Shown here piece by piece: positions 52,001 through 61,938 of a DNA stretch of 64,000 nucleotides. Numbering within the stretch: position 1 is the first letter of the stretch; every line of letters starts with the position of its first letter. The notes under the pieces were generated by a model. That model did no database searches. It worked only from the letters and a program-made list of their open reading frames with translations, and was not told the DNA's origin. Made by a program: the position numbers and the translations under genes. This stretch comes from Staphylococcus saprophyticus subsp. saprophyticus ATCC 15305 = NCTC 7292 (lineage in GTDB: Bacteria; Bacillota; Bacilli; Staphylococcales; Staphylococcaceae), in assembly GCF_000010125.1 (NCBI RefSeq), contig NC_007350.1, positions 1,054,001 to 1,118,000 on the forward strand, read 5' to 3'.

Positions 52001-52251
52001 AAGTGGATACCATGGATCATTTTGAGCAAACTAAATTTGACGAAGCGCAACAAGTTGTTGTTCGAAAATGGGATAGTGAATCTAAATTGGATCAATTATT
52101 AACCAACGATAAAGGGCAAAATCAAATTCCGGTTAACTATTTTGATGAAAGCCAAAACAATATAGAAACAATTGGTTTCATAACACGAGATAATGAAATA
52201 TTAAGTAAATTAATCCAACGTTTATCACCCCGAGATATTAGAATTATTTAA
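49048..52251 (+). CDS. dnaE: DNA polymerase III subunit alpha DnaE
   Basis: Second replicative polymerase of low-GC Gram-positives, which extends primers for PolC. 1067 residues: PHP domain at the N-terminus (HLNIHTTYDLLNSS), catalytic centre with GPGRGSAAGSLVSY and PDIDIDFED, thumb/fingers with GIFQLESDGIRNVLKKL and YRPGPMEEIPTY, and a C-terminal OB fold with TKNGQNMAFVTL. The start at 49048 lies nine bases after GGGAGG; a TTG two codons earlier is too close. From memory the sequence is clearly not that of S. aureus DnaE. Confidence 0.97.
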   Translation: MVAHLNIHTTYDLLNSSIRIKDVVAKAAQEGYTALAITDTNVLYGLPQFYDACIAANIHPIFGMTINLTDGLSELETIVLAQNNLGLKDLFKLSSAIKMKEKVETPIEWLKKYESHFVIIFKNVTESHEAIISNFSEHAHVFVNHKSKVTFDLPIVWAQSTRYLNSQDSDTLSAMAAIKENSKLDLVSEQTDYNEHLYSNVELQGLSIDDAVWEQTNQLETLCQAEMIYHQSLLPKYKTPNQQQSDAFLWQLLADNLQQLNLPLNKKELYQTRLEHEYQIITKMGFEDYFLIVSDLIQYAKNNDVLVGPGRGSAAGSLVSYLLNITTIDPIEYNLLFERFLNPERVTMPDIDIDFEDTHRDKVIQYVQEKYGETHVAGIVTFGHLLARAVARDVGRIMGFEEITLNEISKLIPHKLGITLDDAYSQEPFKQFVHRNHRHERWFDICKKLEGLPRHTSTHAAGIIINDHPLYEYAPLTLGDTGLLTQWTMTESERIGLLKIDFLGLRNLSIIHQIVKQVKHDLNIDVDIEQIPFDDENVFHLLSQGDTTGIFQLESDGIRNVLKKLQPEHFEDIVAVTSLYRPGPMEEIPTYISRRHHPEKVQYLHPDLEPILKTTYGVIIYQEQIMQIASKFANFSYGEADILRRAMSKKNRAVLESERQHFVNGALKNGYDENLSKQIFDLILKFADYGFARAHAVSYSKIAYIMSYLKVHYANYFYANILSNAIGSEKKTAQMIDEAKHQKINILPPNINYSHWFYKATKKGIYLSIGAIKGVGYQSVKLIVEERKANGFYKDFFDFTRRIPKRIKTRKLLESLILVGAFDTFGKNRATLLNAIDQVLDDISDIEQDGFIFDVLTPKASYEEKEELPDHVLSEYEKEYLGFYVSTHPVEKAFEQKQYLGIYKLANAQDNKPIFVQVDQFKRIRTKNGQNMAFVTLNDGINNLDGVVFPDTFKKYEIDLNTSKMLVVRGKFENRNNKQQLILNQVDTMDHFEQTKFDEAQQVVVRKWDSESKLDQLLTNDKGQNQIPVNYFDESQNNIETIGFITRDNEILSKLIQRLSPRDIRII

Positions 52252-52282
52252 CTTTAACCGCACTATAAACTATGGTATAGTT

Positions 52283-52325
52283 AACTGATGGTAAAGCATA
52301 AACTTGCCATCAGTTTTAATTTTTA
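52283..52325 (+). terminator. Terminator after dnaE
   Basis: AACTGATGG pairs with CCATCAGTT, followed by TTTAATTTTT. Confidence 0.8.
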
Positions 52326-52413
52326 TAAAAATTAAGAGTGAAAAAATATATAATAGTTTATATATCTATATGTTTTTATTACAAACATTAACGTGCGAAT
52401 GAAAATAACAATT

Positions 52414-52427
52414 TGTTAACGATATCA
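52414..52427 (+). promoter_or_regulatory. cre-like site before the malic enzyme gene
   Basis: TGTTAACGATATCA matches TGWAARCGYTWNCW at 12 of 14 positions, 78 bases before the start. Confidence 0.45.
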
Positions 52428-52505
52428 TTTGTAATTTGGGTTAGATTGTAATAAAAATGTATATGAATGTTATTTTAAACTAATTGGATGTAAGGGGTAG
52501 ATTAC

Positions 52506-53738
52506 ATGACATTAAGAGACGAAGCATTAGAAATGCATAGAAAAAATCAAGGGAAATTAGAGGTTTCACCTAAAGTAAAGGTGACTAATAAAGAAGAATT
52601 GAGCTTGGCATACTCGCCAGGTGTAGCTGAACCTTGTAAAGAAATACATGAGGACCCTCGTAAAGTATTTGAATATACAATGAAAAGCAATACCGTCGCT
52701 GTTGTTACTGATGGTACTGCGGTATTAGGACTTGGAAACATAGGGGCTGAGGCAAGTATACCGGTTATGGAAGGTAAAGCAGTGTTGTTTAAAAGTTTTT
52801 CCGGTATAGATGGTGTGCCAATTGCACTGAATACGACGGATACCGAAGAAATCATTAATACTGTAAAATTACTTGAACCCAATTATGGTGGTATTAATCT
52901 TGAAGATATTTCAGCACCTCGTTGCTTTGAAATTGAAGAAAGATTAAAAAAGGAAACTAAAATTCCTGTGTTTCATGATGATCAACATGGTACTGCCATT
53001 GTAACAGTTGCAGGTATGATCAATGCATTGAGAATCGTAGATAAAGACTTATCGGACATTAAAGTCGTATTGAATGGCGCTGGTGCCGCTGGTATTGCGA
53101 TTATTAAATTACTTTATTCTTATGGTGTAAGAAATATGATTATGTGTGATTCAAAAGGCGCAATTTATGAGGGACGTTCGTTTGGTATGAATGACACGAA
53201 AGCTTATGTAGCTAAATGGACGAATAGAGACAAAATAGATGGCAGTTTGAATGATGTGATTGAAGATGCCGATGTATTTATTGGGGTTTCTGTGGCAGAT
53301 TTATTGTCTAAAGAAATGGTTGAATCAATGGCTGACGATCCAATTATTTTTGCAATGGCTAATCCAAATCCTGAAATAAAACCGGATGTAGCGAAAGCTG
53401 CAGGTGCTAAAGTCATCGGTACAGGACGTTCAGATTTTCCAAACCAAATTAATAATGTCTTAGCATTCCCAGGCATATTTAGAGGGGCATTAGACGTTGA
53501 AGCAACACATATCAATGAAGAAATGAAGCAAGCAGCTGTTGAGGCTATTGCTGATTTAATCAAACCTGAAGAGTTAAATCCGGACTATTGTATTCCAGGT
53601 CCGTTTGATAAACGTGTTGCACCATCTGTTGCTCGAGAAGTAGCTAAAGCAGCGATGGAATCTGGTGTGGCAAGAGTAGATGTAGATCCAGAAGAGATAT
53701 ATAATAAAACAATGAAATTAACAGACTTAGATAAATAA
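52506..53738 (+). CDS. Malic enzyme (malate to pyruvate)
   Basis: Oxidative decarboxylation of malate to pyruvate with NAD(P). A 410-residue short bacterial form: substrate domain with LAYSPGVAEPC and TDGTAVLGLGNIGAEA, metal/substrate site in FHDDQHGTAIVT, NAD(P) loop LNGAGAAGIAIIKLL, and FAMANPNPEI. The start follows AAGGGGTAG. accD-accA follow 72 bases downstream with no clear terminator. Pyruvate and reducing power from this enzyme would suit fatty-acid synthesis, which is a plausible reason for the linkage. Confidence 0.94.
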   Translation: MTLRDEALEMHRKNQGKLEVSPKVKVTNKEELSLAYSPGVAEPCKEIHEDPRKVFEYTMKSNTVAVVTDGTAVLGLGNIGAEASIPVMEGKAVLFKSFSGIDGVPIALNTTDTEEIINTVKLLEPNYGGINLEDISAPRCFEIEERLKKETKIPVFHDDQHGTAIVTVAGMINALRIVDKDLSDIKVVLNGAGAAGIAIIKLLYSYGVRNMIMCDSKGAIYEGRSFGMNDTKAYVAKWTNRDKIDGSLNDVIEDADVFIGVSVADLLSKEMVESMADDPIIFAMANPNPEIKPDVAKAAGAKVIGTGRSDFPNQINNVLAFPGIFRGALDVEATHINEEMKQAAVEAIADLIKPEELNPDYCIPGPFDKRVAPSVAREVAKAAMESGVARVDVDPEEIYNKTMKLTDLDK

Positions 53739-53810
53739 TATTCATTAACGCTGATTACAAAACCGAATTGGTAGTGAGTAACTAAGCGATGGTTAAGTGG
53801 AGGTTTACCA

Positions 53811-54677
53811 ATGTTTAAAGATTTTTTCAATAGAAGCAGTAAAAAGAAAAAGTATGTAACAGTATCTGATTCAAAACAAAGTGATGTACCAGCAGGTATT
53901 ATGACTAAATGTCCTAAGTGTAAAAAAATTATGTATACAAAAGAACTAGCAGAAAATTTGAATGTTTGCTTTAATTGTGATCATCATATTGCGTTAACTG
54001 CACACAATCGTATAGAAGCTATATCAGATGAAGGGACATTTACGGAATTTGATAAAGGAATGACCTCTGCTAATCCATTGGACTTCCCAAGCTATGAAGA
54101 AAAAATTCAAAAAGACCAACAAAAAACTGGTTTGAATGAAGCTGTAGTGACTGGCACAGCACAATTAGATGGTATGACATTTGGTGTGGCAGTTATGGAT
54201 GCGCGATTTAGAATGGGAAGCATGGGCTCTGTATTAGGTGAAAAAATTTGTAGAATCATTGAACACTGTACTGAAAATAGATTGCCATTCATATTGTTTT
54301 CAGCAAGTGGTGGTGCAAGAATGCAGGAAGGTATTATCTCTTTAATGCAAATGGGTAAAACAAGTGTGTCTTTAAAAAGACATGCAGATGCTGGATTATT
54401 ATATATCTCGTATATAACAAATCCTACAACTGGAGGCGTTTCTGCTAGTTTTGCTTCGGTTGGTGATATCAACATAAGTGAACCAAAAGCATTAATTGGT
54501 TTTGCAGGTAGACGTGTCATTGAACAAACTATAAATGAAAAATTACCAGATGATTTCCAAACTGCAGAGTTTTTATTAGAACACGGACAATTAGATAAAG
54601 TCGTACATAGAAAAGAAATGAAAGCGACATTATCTAATATTCTAAAAATGCACCAAGAGGTGAAAACAAATGCTTGA
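53811..54677 (+). CDS. accD: Acetyl-CoA carboxylase carboxyltransferase beta subunit
   Basis: Transfers the carboxyl group from biotin to acetyl-CoA, together with AccA, to make malonyl-CoA. The N-terminal zinc ribbon has CPKC and CFNC (about residues 28-49). The carboxyltransferase core carries [11 protein letters not shown] (about 163-173) and [14 protein letters not shown]. 288 residues. The start follows GTGGAGG. The stop overlaps the accA start by 8 bases. Confidence 0.97.
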   Translation: MFKDFFNRSSKKKKYVTVSDSKQSDVPAGIMTKCPKCKKIMYTKELAENLNVCFNCDHHIALTAHNRIEAISDEGTFTEFDKGMTSANPLDFPSYEEKIQKDQQKTGLNEAVVTGTAQLDGMTFGVAVMDARFRMGSMGSVLGEKICRIIEHCTENRLPFILFSASGGARMQEGIISLMQMGKTSVSLKRHADAGLLYISYITNPTTGGVSASFASVGDINISEPKALIGFAGRRVIEQTINEKLPDDFQTAEFLLEHGQLDKVVHRKEMKATLSNILKMHQEVKTNA

Positions 54678-55614
54678 TTTTGAAAAGCCGCTTTTTGAAA
54701 TAAAAAATAAAATTGAATCTTTGAAAGAATCTCAAGAAAAAAATGATGTAGATTTACAAGAAGAAATTGACATGTTGGAAGCTTCATTAGCAAGAGAAAC
54801 CGAAAAAGTATATACAAATCTGAAACCATGGGATCGTGTGCAATTAGCGCGTTTACAAGAAAGACCAACATCTTTAGACTATATCCCGCATATATTTGAT
54901 TCATTCATCGAATTACATGGGGATAGAAATTATAGAGATGATCCAGCTATGATTGGCGGTATCGGCTATCTTAATGGACAAGCCGTTACAGTAGTGGGTC
55001 AACAACGTGGTAAAGATACAAAAGATAATATATATCGCAATTTTGGAATGGCGCATCCAGAAGGTTATAGAAAAGCACTTAGATTAATGAAACAAGCTGA
55101 AAAATTCAATAGACCGATTTTTTCATTTATTGATACAAAAGGTGCATATCCGGGTAAAGCGGCAGAAGAACGAGGTCAAAGTGAATCAATAGCCAGAAAC
55201 TTAGTTGAAATGGCTTCGCTAACTGTACCAGTCATCTCTATTGTTATTGGCGAAGGAGGAAGTGGTGGTGCACTTGGTTTAGGCATTACCAATCGCATCC
55301 TAATGTTAGAAAACAGTACATATTCTGTTATTTCTCCAGAAGGTGCATCCGCTTTACTTTGGAAAGATAGTAATCTAGCTAAAATCGCGGCAGAAACAAT
55401 GAAGATTACTGCCGAAGATTTATATGAATTAAATATAGCGGATGAAGTTATCAAAGAACCTTTAGGTGGCGCACATCATGATGTCGAAACACAAGCACAA
55501 AGTATCAAACGCACATTTGAATCGCATTTATCAGAATTGAACCAATTAACGCAAGAAGAATTAGTTGAAGATAGATATCAAAAATTTAGAACAATAGGTT
55601 CGTATACAGAATAA
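54670..55614 (+). CDS. accA: Acetyl-CoA carboxylase carboxyltransferase alpha subunit
   Basis: Partner of AccD in the carboxyltransferase. 314 residues: a helical N-terminus with coiled-coil character (about 5-45), then the crotonase-like core with [16 protein letters not shown] (about 156-171) and [13 protein letters not shown] (about 194-206), which form the biotin/acyl oxyanion sites. The ribosome site AAGAGGTG lies inside accD; overlap implies balanced synthesis of the two subunits. Confidence 0.97.
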   Translation: MLDFEKPLFEIKNKIESLKESQEKNDVDLQEEIDMLEASLARETEKVYTNLKPWDRVQLARLQERPTSLDYIPHIFDSFIELHGDRNYRDDPAMIGGIGYLNGQAVTVVGQQRGKDTKDNIYRNFGMAHPEGYRKALRLMKQAEKFNRPIFSFIDTKGAYPGKAAEERGQSESIARNLVEMASLTVPVISIVIGEGGSGGALGLGITNRILMLENSTYSVISPEGASALLWKDSNLAKIAAETMKITAEDLYELNIADEVIKEPLGGAHHDVETQAQSIKRTFESHLSELNQLTQEELVEDRYQKFRTIGSYTE

Positions 55615-55652
55615 AGTGTCTGATGTTTTTGATATTCGTGTTAAATATGTTG

Positions 55653-55692
55653 AAAGCTAAGATAATAATTTCTATTGTCTTAGCTTTTTTGT
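55653..55692 (+). terminator. Terminator after accA
   Basis: AAAGCTAAGA-T-AAT pairs with ATT-G-TCTTAGCTTT, then TTT. Confidence 0.87.
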
Positions 55693-55797
55693 TATTTTTA
55701 CAAAATGAAGCAATTGCTATAGATTTATGATTTGTTTACGATAATTCGAATTAAGGTAAATAGTACATAAGTATTCAAGTAATTTTAGGAATTTATA

Positions 55798-55811
55798 AGG
55801 AAACGCTTACT
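55798..55811 (-). promoter_or_regulatory. cre-like site 1 upstream of pfkA
   Basis: On the minus strand AGTAAGCGTTTCCT matches TGWAARCGYTWNCW at 13 of 14 positions. It lies 129 bases before pfkA. Confidence 0.6.
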
Positions 55812-55838
55812 ATATGTACAATTATCGAATACTTATAT

Positions 55839-55852
55839 TTAAAACGTTTACA
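55839..55852 (+). promoter_or_regulatory. cre-like site 2 upstream of pfkA
   Basis: TTAAAACGTTTACA matches the cre consensus at 13 of 14 positions, and its reverse complement also scores 13. It lies 88 bases before pfkA and 41 bases (centre to centre, about four helical turns) from site 1. Confidence 0.6.
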
Positions 55853-55907
55853 TTTGTCACGAAGCCCTATTTTAATGGAAACAGCTTAGATTTTATGGTA
55901 TTTTTAG

Positions 55908-56909
<1,002 letters not shown>

Positions 56910-56929
56910 AATACTGGGAGGAAATAATA

Positions 56930-58690
56930 ATGAGAAAAACTAAAATTGTTTGTACTATTGGACCTGCGTCCGAATCTGAAGAAATGCTTGAAAAACTAAT
57001 TAAGGCTGGAATGAATGTCGCGCGCTTAAACTTCTCGCATGGTGACCAAGCTGAACATAAAGCTAGAATTGACACAATTCGTAAAGTTTCTAAAAGATTA
57101 GGCAAAACAGTTGCAATCTTACTTGATACAAAAGGACCAGAAATACGTACACACAACATGAAAGATGGGCTTATTGAACTTGAAAAAGGTTCTGAAGTTA
57201 CCGTAAGCATGACTGAAGTTGAAGGTACTCCTGAAAAATTCTCAGTAACGTATGAAAACTTAATCAATGATGTTGAAGAAGGTTCATATATTTTATTAGA
57301 TGATGGTTTAATTGAATTACAAGTTAAATCAATCGATAAAGCAAACGGTGAAGTATTATGTGATGTACTTAATACTGGAGAATTAAAAAACAAAAAAGGC
57401 GTAAACTTACCTGGTGTCAAAGTAAGCTTACCTGGTATTACAGATAAAGATGCTGACGACATTAACTTTGGAATTAGTGAAGGCGTTGATTTCATTGCAG
57501 CGAGCTTTGTACGTCGTCCAAGTGATGTATTAGATATTCGTAAATTATTAGAAGCGAAGCAAAATAAAAATATCAGCATTATACCTAAGATTGAAAATCA
57601 AGAGGGTATTGATAATATTAAAGAAATATTAGAAGTTTCTGATGGTTTAATGGTTGCTCGTGGTGATATGGGTGTTGAAATTCCACCTGAATCAGTACCA
57701 ATGGTGCAAAAAGATTTAATTAGACAATGTAATAAATTAGGTAAACCAGTTATAACTGCTACACAAATGTTAGACTCTATGCAACGTAATCCACGTGCGA
57801 CACGTGCAGAAGCAAGTGACGTAGCGAACGCAATTTATGATGGTACAGATGCGGTTATGCTTTCTGGTGAAACAGCTGCAGGTCAATACCCTGAAGAAGC
57901 AGTTAAAACAATGCGTAATATAGCTGTATCAGCAGAAGCAGCACAAGATTATAAAAAATTATTATCTGACCGTACAAAATTAGTTGAAACTTCATTAGTC
58001 AATGCTATTGGTGTTTCAGTTGCTCATACTGCTTTAAACTTAAATGTCAAAGCAATCGTAGCTGCTACTGAAAGTGGTTCAACTGCCCGTACAATTTCTA
58101 AATATCGTCCACAATCTGACATTATTGCAGTTACACCTAATGCAGAAACTGCGCGTCAGTGTGCTTTAGTATGGGGTATTTTCCCAGTCGTTAAAGAAGG
58201 ACGTAAAACAACTGATGCATTATTAAATAATGCAGTAGCAACAGCCGTTGAAACTGAAAGAGTTCAAAATGGTGACCTAATTATTATTACTGCTGGTGTA
58301 CCAACTGGTGAAAAAGGTACAACGAATATGATGAAATTACATTTAGTTGGTGATGAACTAGCTAAAGGACAAGGTATCGGTAGAAGTTCTGTAGTAGGTA
58401 AAACACTAGTAGTTAAAGATGCTAGTGAACTAGAAGGCAAAGACTTATCAGAATCTATAATTGTAACAAGTTCTGTAGATGAGACGCTTGTACCATATAT
58501 TGAAAATGCAATCGGACTCATTACTGAAGAAAATGGCATTACATCTCCAAGTGCAATTATAGGATTAGAAAAAGGTATTCCTACCGTAGTAGGCGTTGAG
58601 AACGCTACATCTGAAATTCAAAGTGATGTACTCATTACAGTAGATGCAAACCAAGGAAAAATCTTTGAAGGTTATGCAAACGTACTTTAA
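56930..58690 (+). CDS. pyk: Pyruvate kinase
   Basis: Converts PEP and ADP to pyruvate and ATP. 586 residues: barrel with [20 protein letters not shown] (catalytic lysine) and [12 protein letters not shown]; the allosteric C domain to about 472; and the extra C-terminal PEP-utiliser-like domain (about 475-586, [25 protein letters not shown]) found in Bacillaceae and Staphylococcaceae enzymes. The start follows GGGAGGAAA. Operon with pfkA. Confidence 0.97.
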   Translation: MRKTKIVCTIGPASESEEMLEKLIKAGMNVARLNFSHGDQAEHKARIDTIRKVSKRLGKTVAILLDTKGPEIRTHNMKDGLIELEKGSEVTVSMTEVEGTPEKFSVTYENLINDVEEGSYILLDDGLIELQVKSIDKANGEVLCDVLNTGELKNKKGVNLPGVKVSLPGITDKDADDINFGISEGVDFIAASFVRRPSDVLDIRKLLEAKQNKNISIIPKIENQEGIDNIKEILEVSDGLMVARGDMGVEIPPESVPMVQKDLIRQCNKLGKPVITATQMLDSMQRNPRATRAEASDVANAIYDGTDAVMLSGETAAGQYPEEAVKTMRNIAVSAEAAQDYKKLLSDRTKLVETSLVNAIGVSVAHTALNLNVKAIVAATESGSTARTISKYRPQSDIIAVTPNAETARQCALVWGIFPVVKEGRKTTDALLNNAVATAVETERVQNGDLIIITAGVPTGEKGTTNMMKLHLVGDELAKGQGIGRSSVVGKTLVVKDASELEGKDLSESIIVTSSVDETLVPYIENAIGLITEENGITSPSAIIGLEKGIPTVVGVENATSEIQSDVLITVDANQGKIFEGYANVL

Positions 58691-58720
58691 AAATATAATT
58701 TAATTCATAATATAATATGT

Positions 58721-58757
58721 AGAAAGCCTCGACGTCATGTCGAGGCTTTCTTTTTGA
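58721..58757 (+). terminator. Terminator after pfkA-pyk
   Basis: AGAAAGCCTCGAC and GTCGAGGCTTTCT are perfect complements with a 5-base loop, then T5. Confidence 0.93.
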
Positions 58758-58836
58758 TAACAAACTACTATGAATATAGTTTGAATCTATTACTCATTTA
58801 AACATCAACGACAGATCAATATGTGCAATAAAAATA

Positions 58837-58872
58837 AAGAGTCTGAGACATTTATTTTTGTCCCAGACTCTT
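58837..58872 (-). terminator. CTGAGACA-family hairpin after permease gene (copy 6)
   Basis: AAGAGTCTGAGACA pairs with TGTCCCAGACTCTT with one mismatch. It lies about 120 bases downstream of the permease stop on the minus strand. Confidence 0.78.
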
Positions 58873-58993
58873 ATTCATTTAGTCATTCTAACCTAAGACA
58901 GGTTACGAATGCTATATTAGAAAATTGGATTTCTGTCCAACTCTCTTAAAATATTTTTAATAAAGTTTAAATTTGCTCAGTCATAATCGGTTT

Positions 58994-60355
58994 TTATTGT
59001 TGTGATTTTGATACTTGTTTATAGCGCATATACATTAAACCTAAAATAATAAACCAAATCGGTGTAAGAAATACTGCAATTCTTGTATCCGTATTTACGA
59101 ATAGTAAGCTAAACACTAATATAAAGAATACTAATATAGCATATCCCATGTATTTACCACCTGGTAATTTAAATGACGCATTTTTGTGTAATTCTGGATT
59201 TTTACGGTGATAGTTTATATAAGCCACTGTAATTAACGCCCAAACTACAATGAATAGTACCGTAGAAACAGTGGTAATATATGTGAATACAAGTGTTGCG
59301 TTCGGTATAATATAGTTCAATAAAGCAGCAATCATTAGTAATCCACATGAAACGAATATCGCTATATGTGGCACACCGTTTTTATTTGTTTTATTGAAAA
59401 ACGGTGGCGCTTGTTTTTGTGACGATAATCCAAAGAGCATTCGGCTGTTTGAAAAAATACCACTATTACAAGATGATGCGGCTGCTGTTAATACTACAAA
59501 GTTTATAATACCGGCTGCGAATGGTATGCCAATTAGTGCGAAGAGCCTTACAAAAGGACTTTCGTCTGAATTGATTTGATTCCATGGAATAATTGACATG
59601 ATGACTGCTAAAGCACCAACATAAAATATTAATATACGTGTCGGTACACTGTTAACTGCTTTTGGTAATGTTTTAGTGGGATCTTTAGTTTCGCCCGCGG
59701 TTACACCAATAAGTTCAATTCCTACAAATGAGAATAGTGCCATTTGGAATGACATAACAAAACCACTGATACCTTTAGGGAAAATACCATTATTGTACAA
59801 GTTAGTTAAAGATGCTTGTCCAAACTGAGTATTGTAAGCCATGATAATCATAATAGCGCCCACTACGATTAAAGCAATGATTGTAACAATTTTTATTATA
59901 GAAAACCAAAATTCTAATTCTCCAAATAATTTAGCACTTAATAGATTAAGTGACATTAAGACAAGTACGCAAAATAGGGCACTCATCCAGTTTGGTATGT
60001 TTGGAAACCAAAAGCTAACATACTTTGCAACTGCGGTTACTTCGGCCATACCAGTAATGATCCAACATAACCAGTATGTCCAGCCAGTAACAAAGCCAGC
60101 AAATGGACCTATGTAATGGTTGGTAACATCTGCAAAGGATTTAAAATTAGTATTAGTAATTAATATTTCTCCCAAGCCACGCATAAACATAAATAACATA
60201 AAACCAATTATGATATACGTAAGTAAAATAGACGGGCCAGTTAATGCAATTGTTTGACCAGCACCTAAGAATAATCCAGTTCCGATTGCACCCCCGATTG
60301 CAATGAGCTGAATGTGACGATTACTTAGTTCTCTTTGTAACTGTTGTTTTGCCAT
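58994..60355 (-). CDS. Amino-acid permease, AapA/CycA-like (D-serine/D-alanine/glycine)
   Basis: APC-family proton symporter with 12 predicted helices in 453 residues. The start IQLIAIGGAIGTGLFLGAG and the GVTAGETKDPTKTLPKAVN loop are the amino-acid transporter family signatures. Closest in my memory to D-serine/D-alanine/glycine permeases of staphylococci, but substrate cannot be read from motifs. The start follows AAAGGAGTC. Divergent from citZ. A weak CodY-like box lies about 60 bases upstream (60416-60430, 11 of 15). Confidence 0.87.
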   Translation of the reverse strand: MAKQQLQRELSNRHIQLIAIGGAIGTGLFLGAGQTIALTGPSILLTYIIIGFMLFMFMRGLGEILITNTNFKSFADVTNHYIGPFAGFVTGWTYWLCWIITGMAEVTAVAKYVSFWFPNIPNWMSALFCVLVLMSLNLLSAKLFGELEFWFSIIKIVTIIALIVVGAIMIIMAYNTQFGQASLTNLYNNGIFPKGISGFVMSFQMALFSFVGIELIGVTAGETKDPTKTLPKAVNSVPTRILIFYVGALAVIMSIIPWNQINSDESPFVRLFALIGIPFAAGIINFVVLTAAASSCNSGIFSNSRMLFGLSSQKQAPPFFNKTNKNGVPHIAIFVSCGLLMIAALLNYIIPNATLVFTYITTVSTVLFIVVWALITVAYINYHRKNPELHKNASFKLPGGKYMGYAILVFFILVFSLLFVNTDTRIAVFLTPIWFIILGLMYMRYKQVSKSQQ

Positions 60356-60633
60356 ATATAAGACTCCTTTATTTAGTTATTTATTATTATGCTATGCAAT
60401 ATAAAATAAAACAACTATTTTCTGAAACGATATCATACAGAACACAGTATAATAGTACATTAATAATTTGTTATTAATCATGATAACCAATTGAAAAGGT
60501 ATAAAAATTGAAGTGTACGTGCTTACATATTAAAATATATCTATAACAACGTATATAGATAGATGCGTGTTTATGGGCATATAGACAAAAACATATTTCT
60601 TATTGAATTGGTAAGGAAATTAAAACCTAAATA

Positions 60634-60682
60634 TTCACAAAAGTTCTAAAATTGGATATAATGGTTTATGAAAGCCATTTCA
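60634..60682 (+). promoter_or_regulatory. citZ promoter with cre-like site
   Basis: TTCACA (60634-60639), a 17-base spacer and TATAAT (60657-60662) form a good sigma-A promoter. TGAAAGCCATTTCA (60669-60682, 12 of 14 to cre and itself a near-palindrome) starts six bases after the -10 box, over the expected transcription start, a repressing position for CcpA. Confidence 0.75.
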
Positions 60683-60709
60683 TAACGAAATAGAAAAGGG
60701 GAATTATAT

Positions 60710-61828
60710 ATGGCAGAGTTACAAAAAGGTTTAGAAGGGGTAATTGCAGCTGAAACGAAAGTGAGTTCCATCATCGACAGCCAATTAACTTATGCTGGGT
60801 ATGATATTGATGACTTAGCACAAAATGCTGAATTTGAAGAAGTTATCTATTTACTTTGGCATTATCGATTACCTAATGAAGAAGAATTGAAAGAACTTAA
60901 AGAAAAGCTCTTTGAATATATGACATTAAATCCTAGAGTGTATAGTCATTTTAAAGAATACGCTACAGGTAACGTACATCCAATGACAGCATTAAGAACG
61001 TCTGTTTCATATATCGCTCATTTTGATGAACATGCTGAAGACGAAGATGAAAGCAGAACAATGGAAAGAGCTATTCGTATTCAAGCTAAAATAGCTTCGC
61101 TTGTTACATCATATGCGCGTGTTAGAGAAGGCAAAGAAGCTGTAAAACCAAATAAAGATTTAAACTATGCAGGTAACTTTTTATATATGTTAAGAGGAGA
61201 ATTACCTAGTGATATCGAAATTGAAGCTTTTAATAAAGCACTTGTATTACACGCGGATCACGAACTAAACGCATCTACGTTTACAGCAAGATGTGCTGTT
61301 TCATCTTTATCTGATATGTATTCAGGTATTGTTGCAGCAGTTGGCTCATTAAAAGGTCCATTACATGGTGGGGCAAATGAACGTGTAATGAGCATGTTAT
61401 CTGAAGTGAAATCCATTGATGAAGTTGATGATTACATTGATAACAAAATAAAAAATAAAGAAAAAATTATGGGCTTTGGACACCGTGTATATAAAGATGG
61501 CGATCCAAGAGCAAAATACTTAAAAGAAATGAGTAGAAAAATCACTGCTGAAACTGGGCAAAGTCAATTGTTTGATATCTCAGTTAAAATCGCAGATAAA
61601 ATGAAAGCCGAAAAAGGTTTAATTGCAAATGTCGACTTCTTTAGTGCGACTGTTTATCACAGTATGAACATTAAACATGATTTATTTACACCAATTTTTG
61701 CAGTAAGCAGAACTTCAGGTTGGATTGCACATATCTTAGAGCAATATAGAGATAATAGAATTATGCGTCCAAGAGCACAATATATTGGTGAAACAAACAG
61801 AACATACGAACCGATTGAAGAAAGATAA
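60710..61828 (+). CDS. citZ: Citrate synthase
   Basis: Condenses acetyl-CoA and oxaloacetate to citrate at the entry of the TCA cycle. 372 residues, Gram-positive type. The active His region GPLHGGANERVMSML (about 220-234), the GFGHRVYKDGDPRAK signature (about 258-272) and the catalytic Asp in ANVDFFSATVYH are present. The start follows AAAAGGGG. icd follows 110 bases downstream without a strong terminator, so co-transcription as in other Firmicutes is likely. Confidence 0.97.
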   Translation: MAELQKGLEGVIAAETKVSSIIDSQLTYAGYDIDDLAQNAEFEEVIYLLWHYRLPNEEELKELKEKLFEYMTLNPRVYSHFKEYATGNVHPMTALRTSVSYIAHFDEHAEDEDESRTMERAIRIQAKIASLVTSYARVREGKEAVKPNKDLNYAGNFLYMLRGELPSDIEIEAFNKALVLHADHELNASTFTARCAVSSLSDMYSGIVAAVGSLKGPLHGGANERVMSMLSEVKSIDEVDDYIDNKIKNKEKIMGFGHRVYKDGDPRAKYLKEMSRKITAETGQSQLFDISVKIADKMKAEKGLIANVDFFSATVYHSMNIKHDLFTPIFAVSRTSGWIAHILEQYRDNRIMRPRAQYIGETNRTYEPIEER

Positions 61829-61938
61829 GTCAGATAGAGGCATCACTACTCATAAATAAGTGAGTTGCTTTATATAAATAAGTATTATTTTAGTTAGCGC
61901 AATTAAAATATAATTCAAATACACGGAGGTTTTTATAC

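Noticed and set aside
54107..54904. Long open frame (265 codons) on the minus strand opposite accD/accA
   Set aside because: Antisense to two conserved, overlapping genes; composition and lack of a ribosome site point to chance.
60416..60430. CodY-like sequence before the amino-acid permease
   Set aside because: 11 of 15 only; mentioned with the gene because permeases are common CodY targets, but too weak to call.
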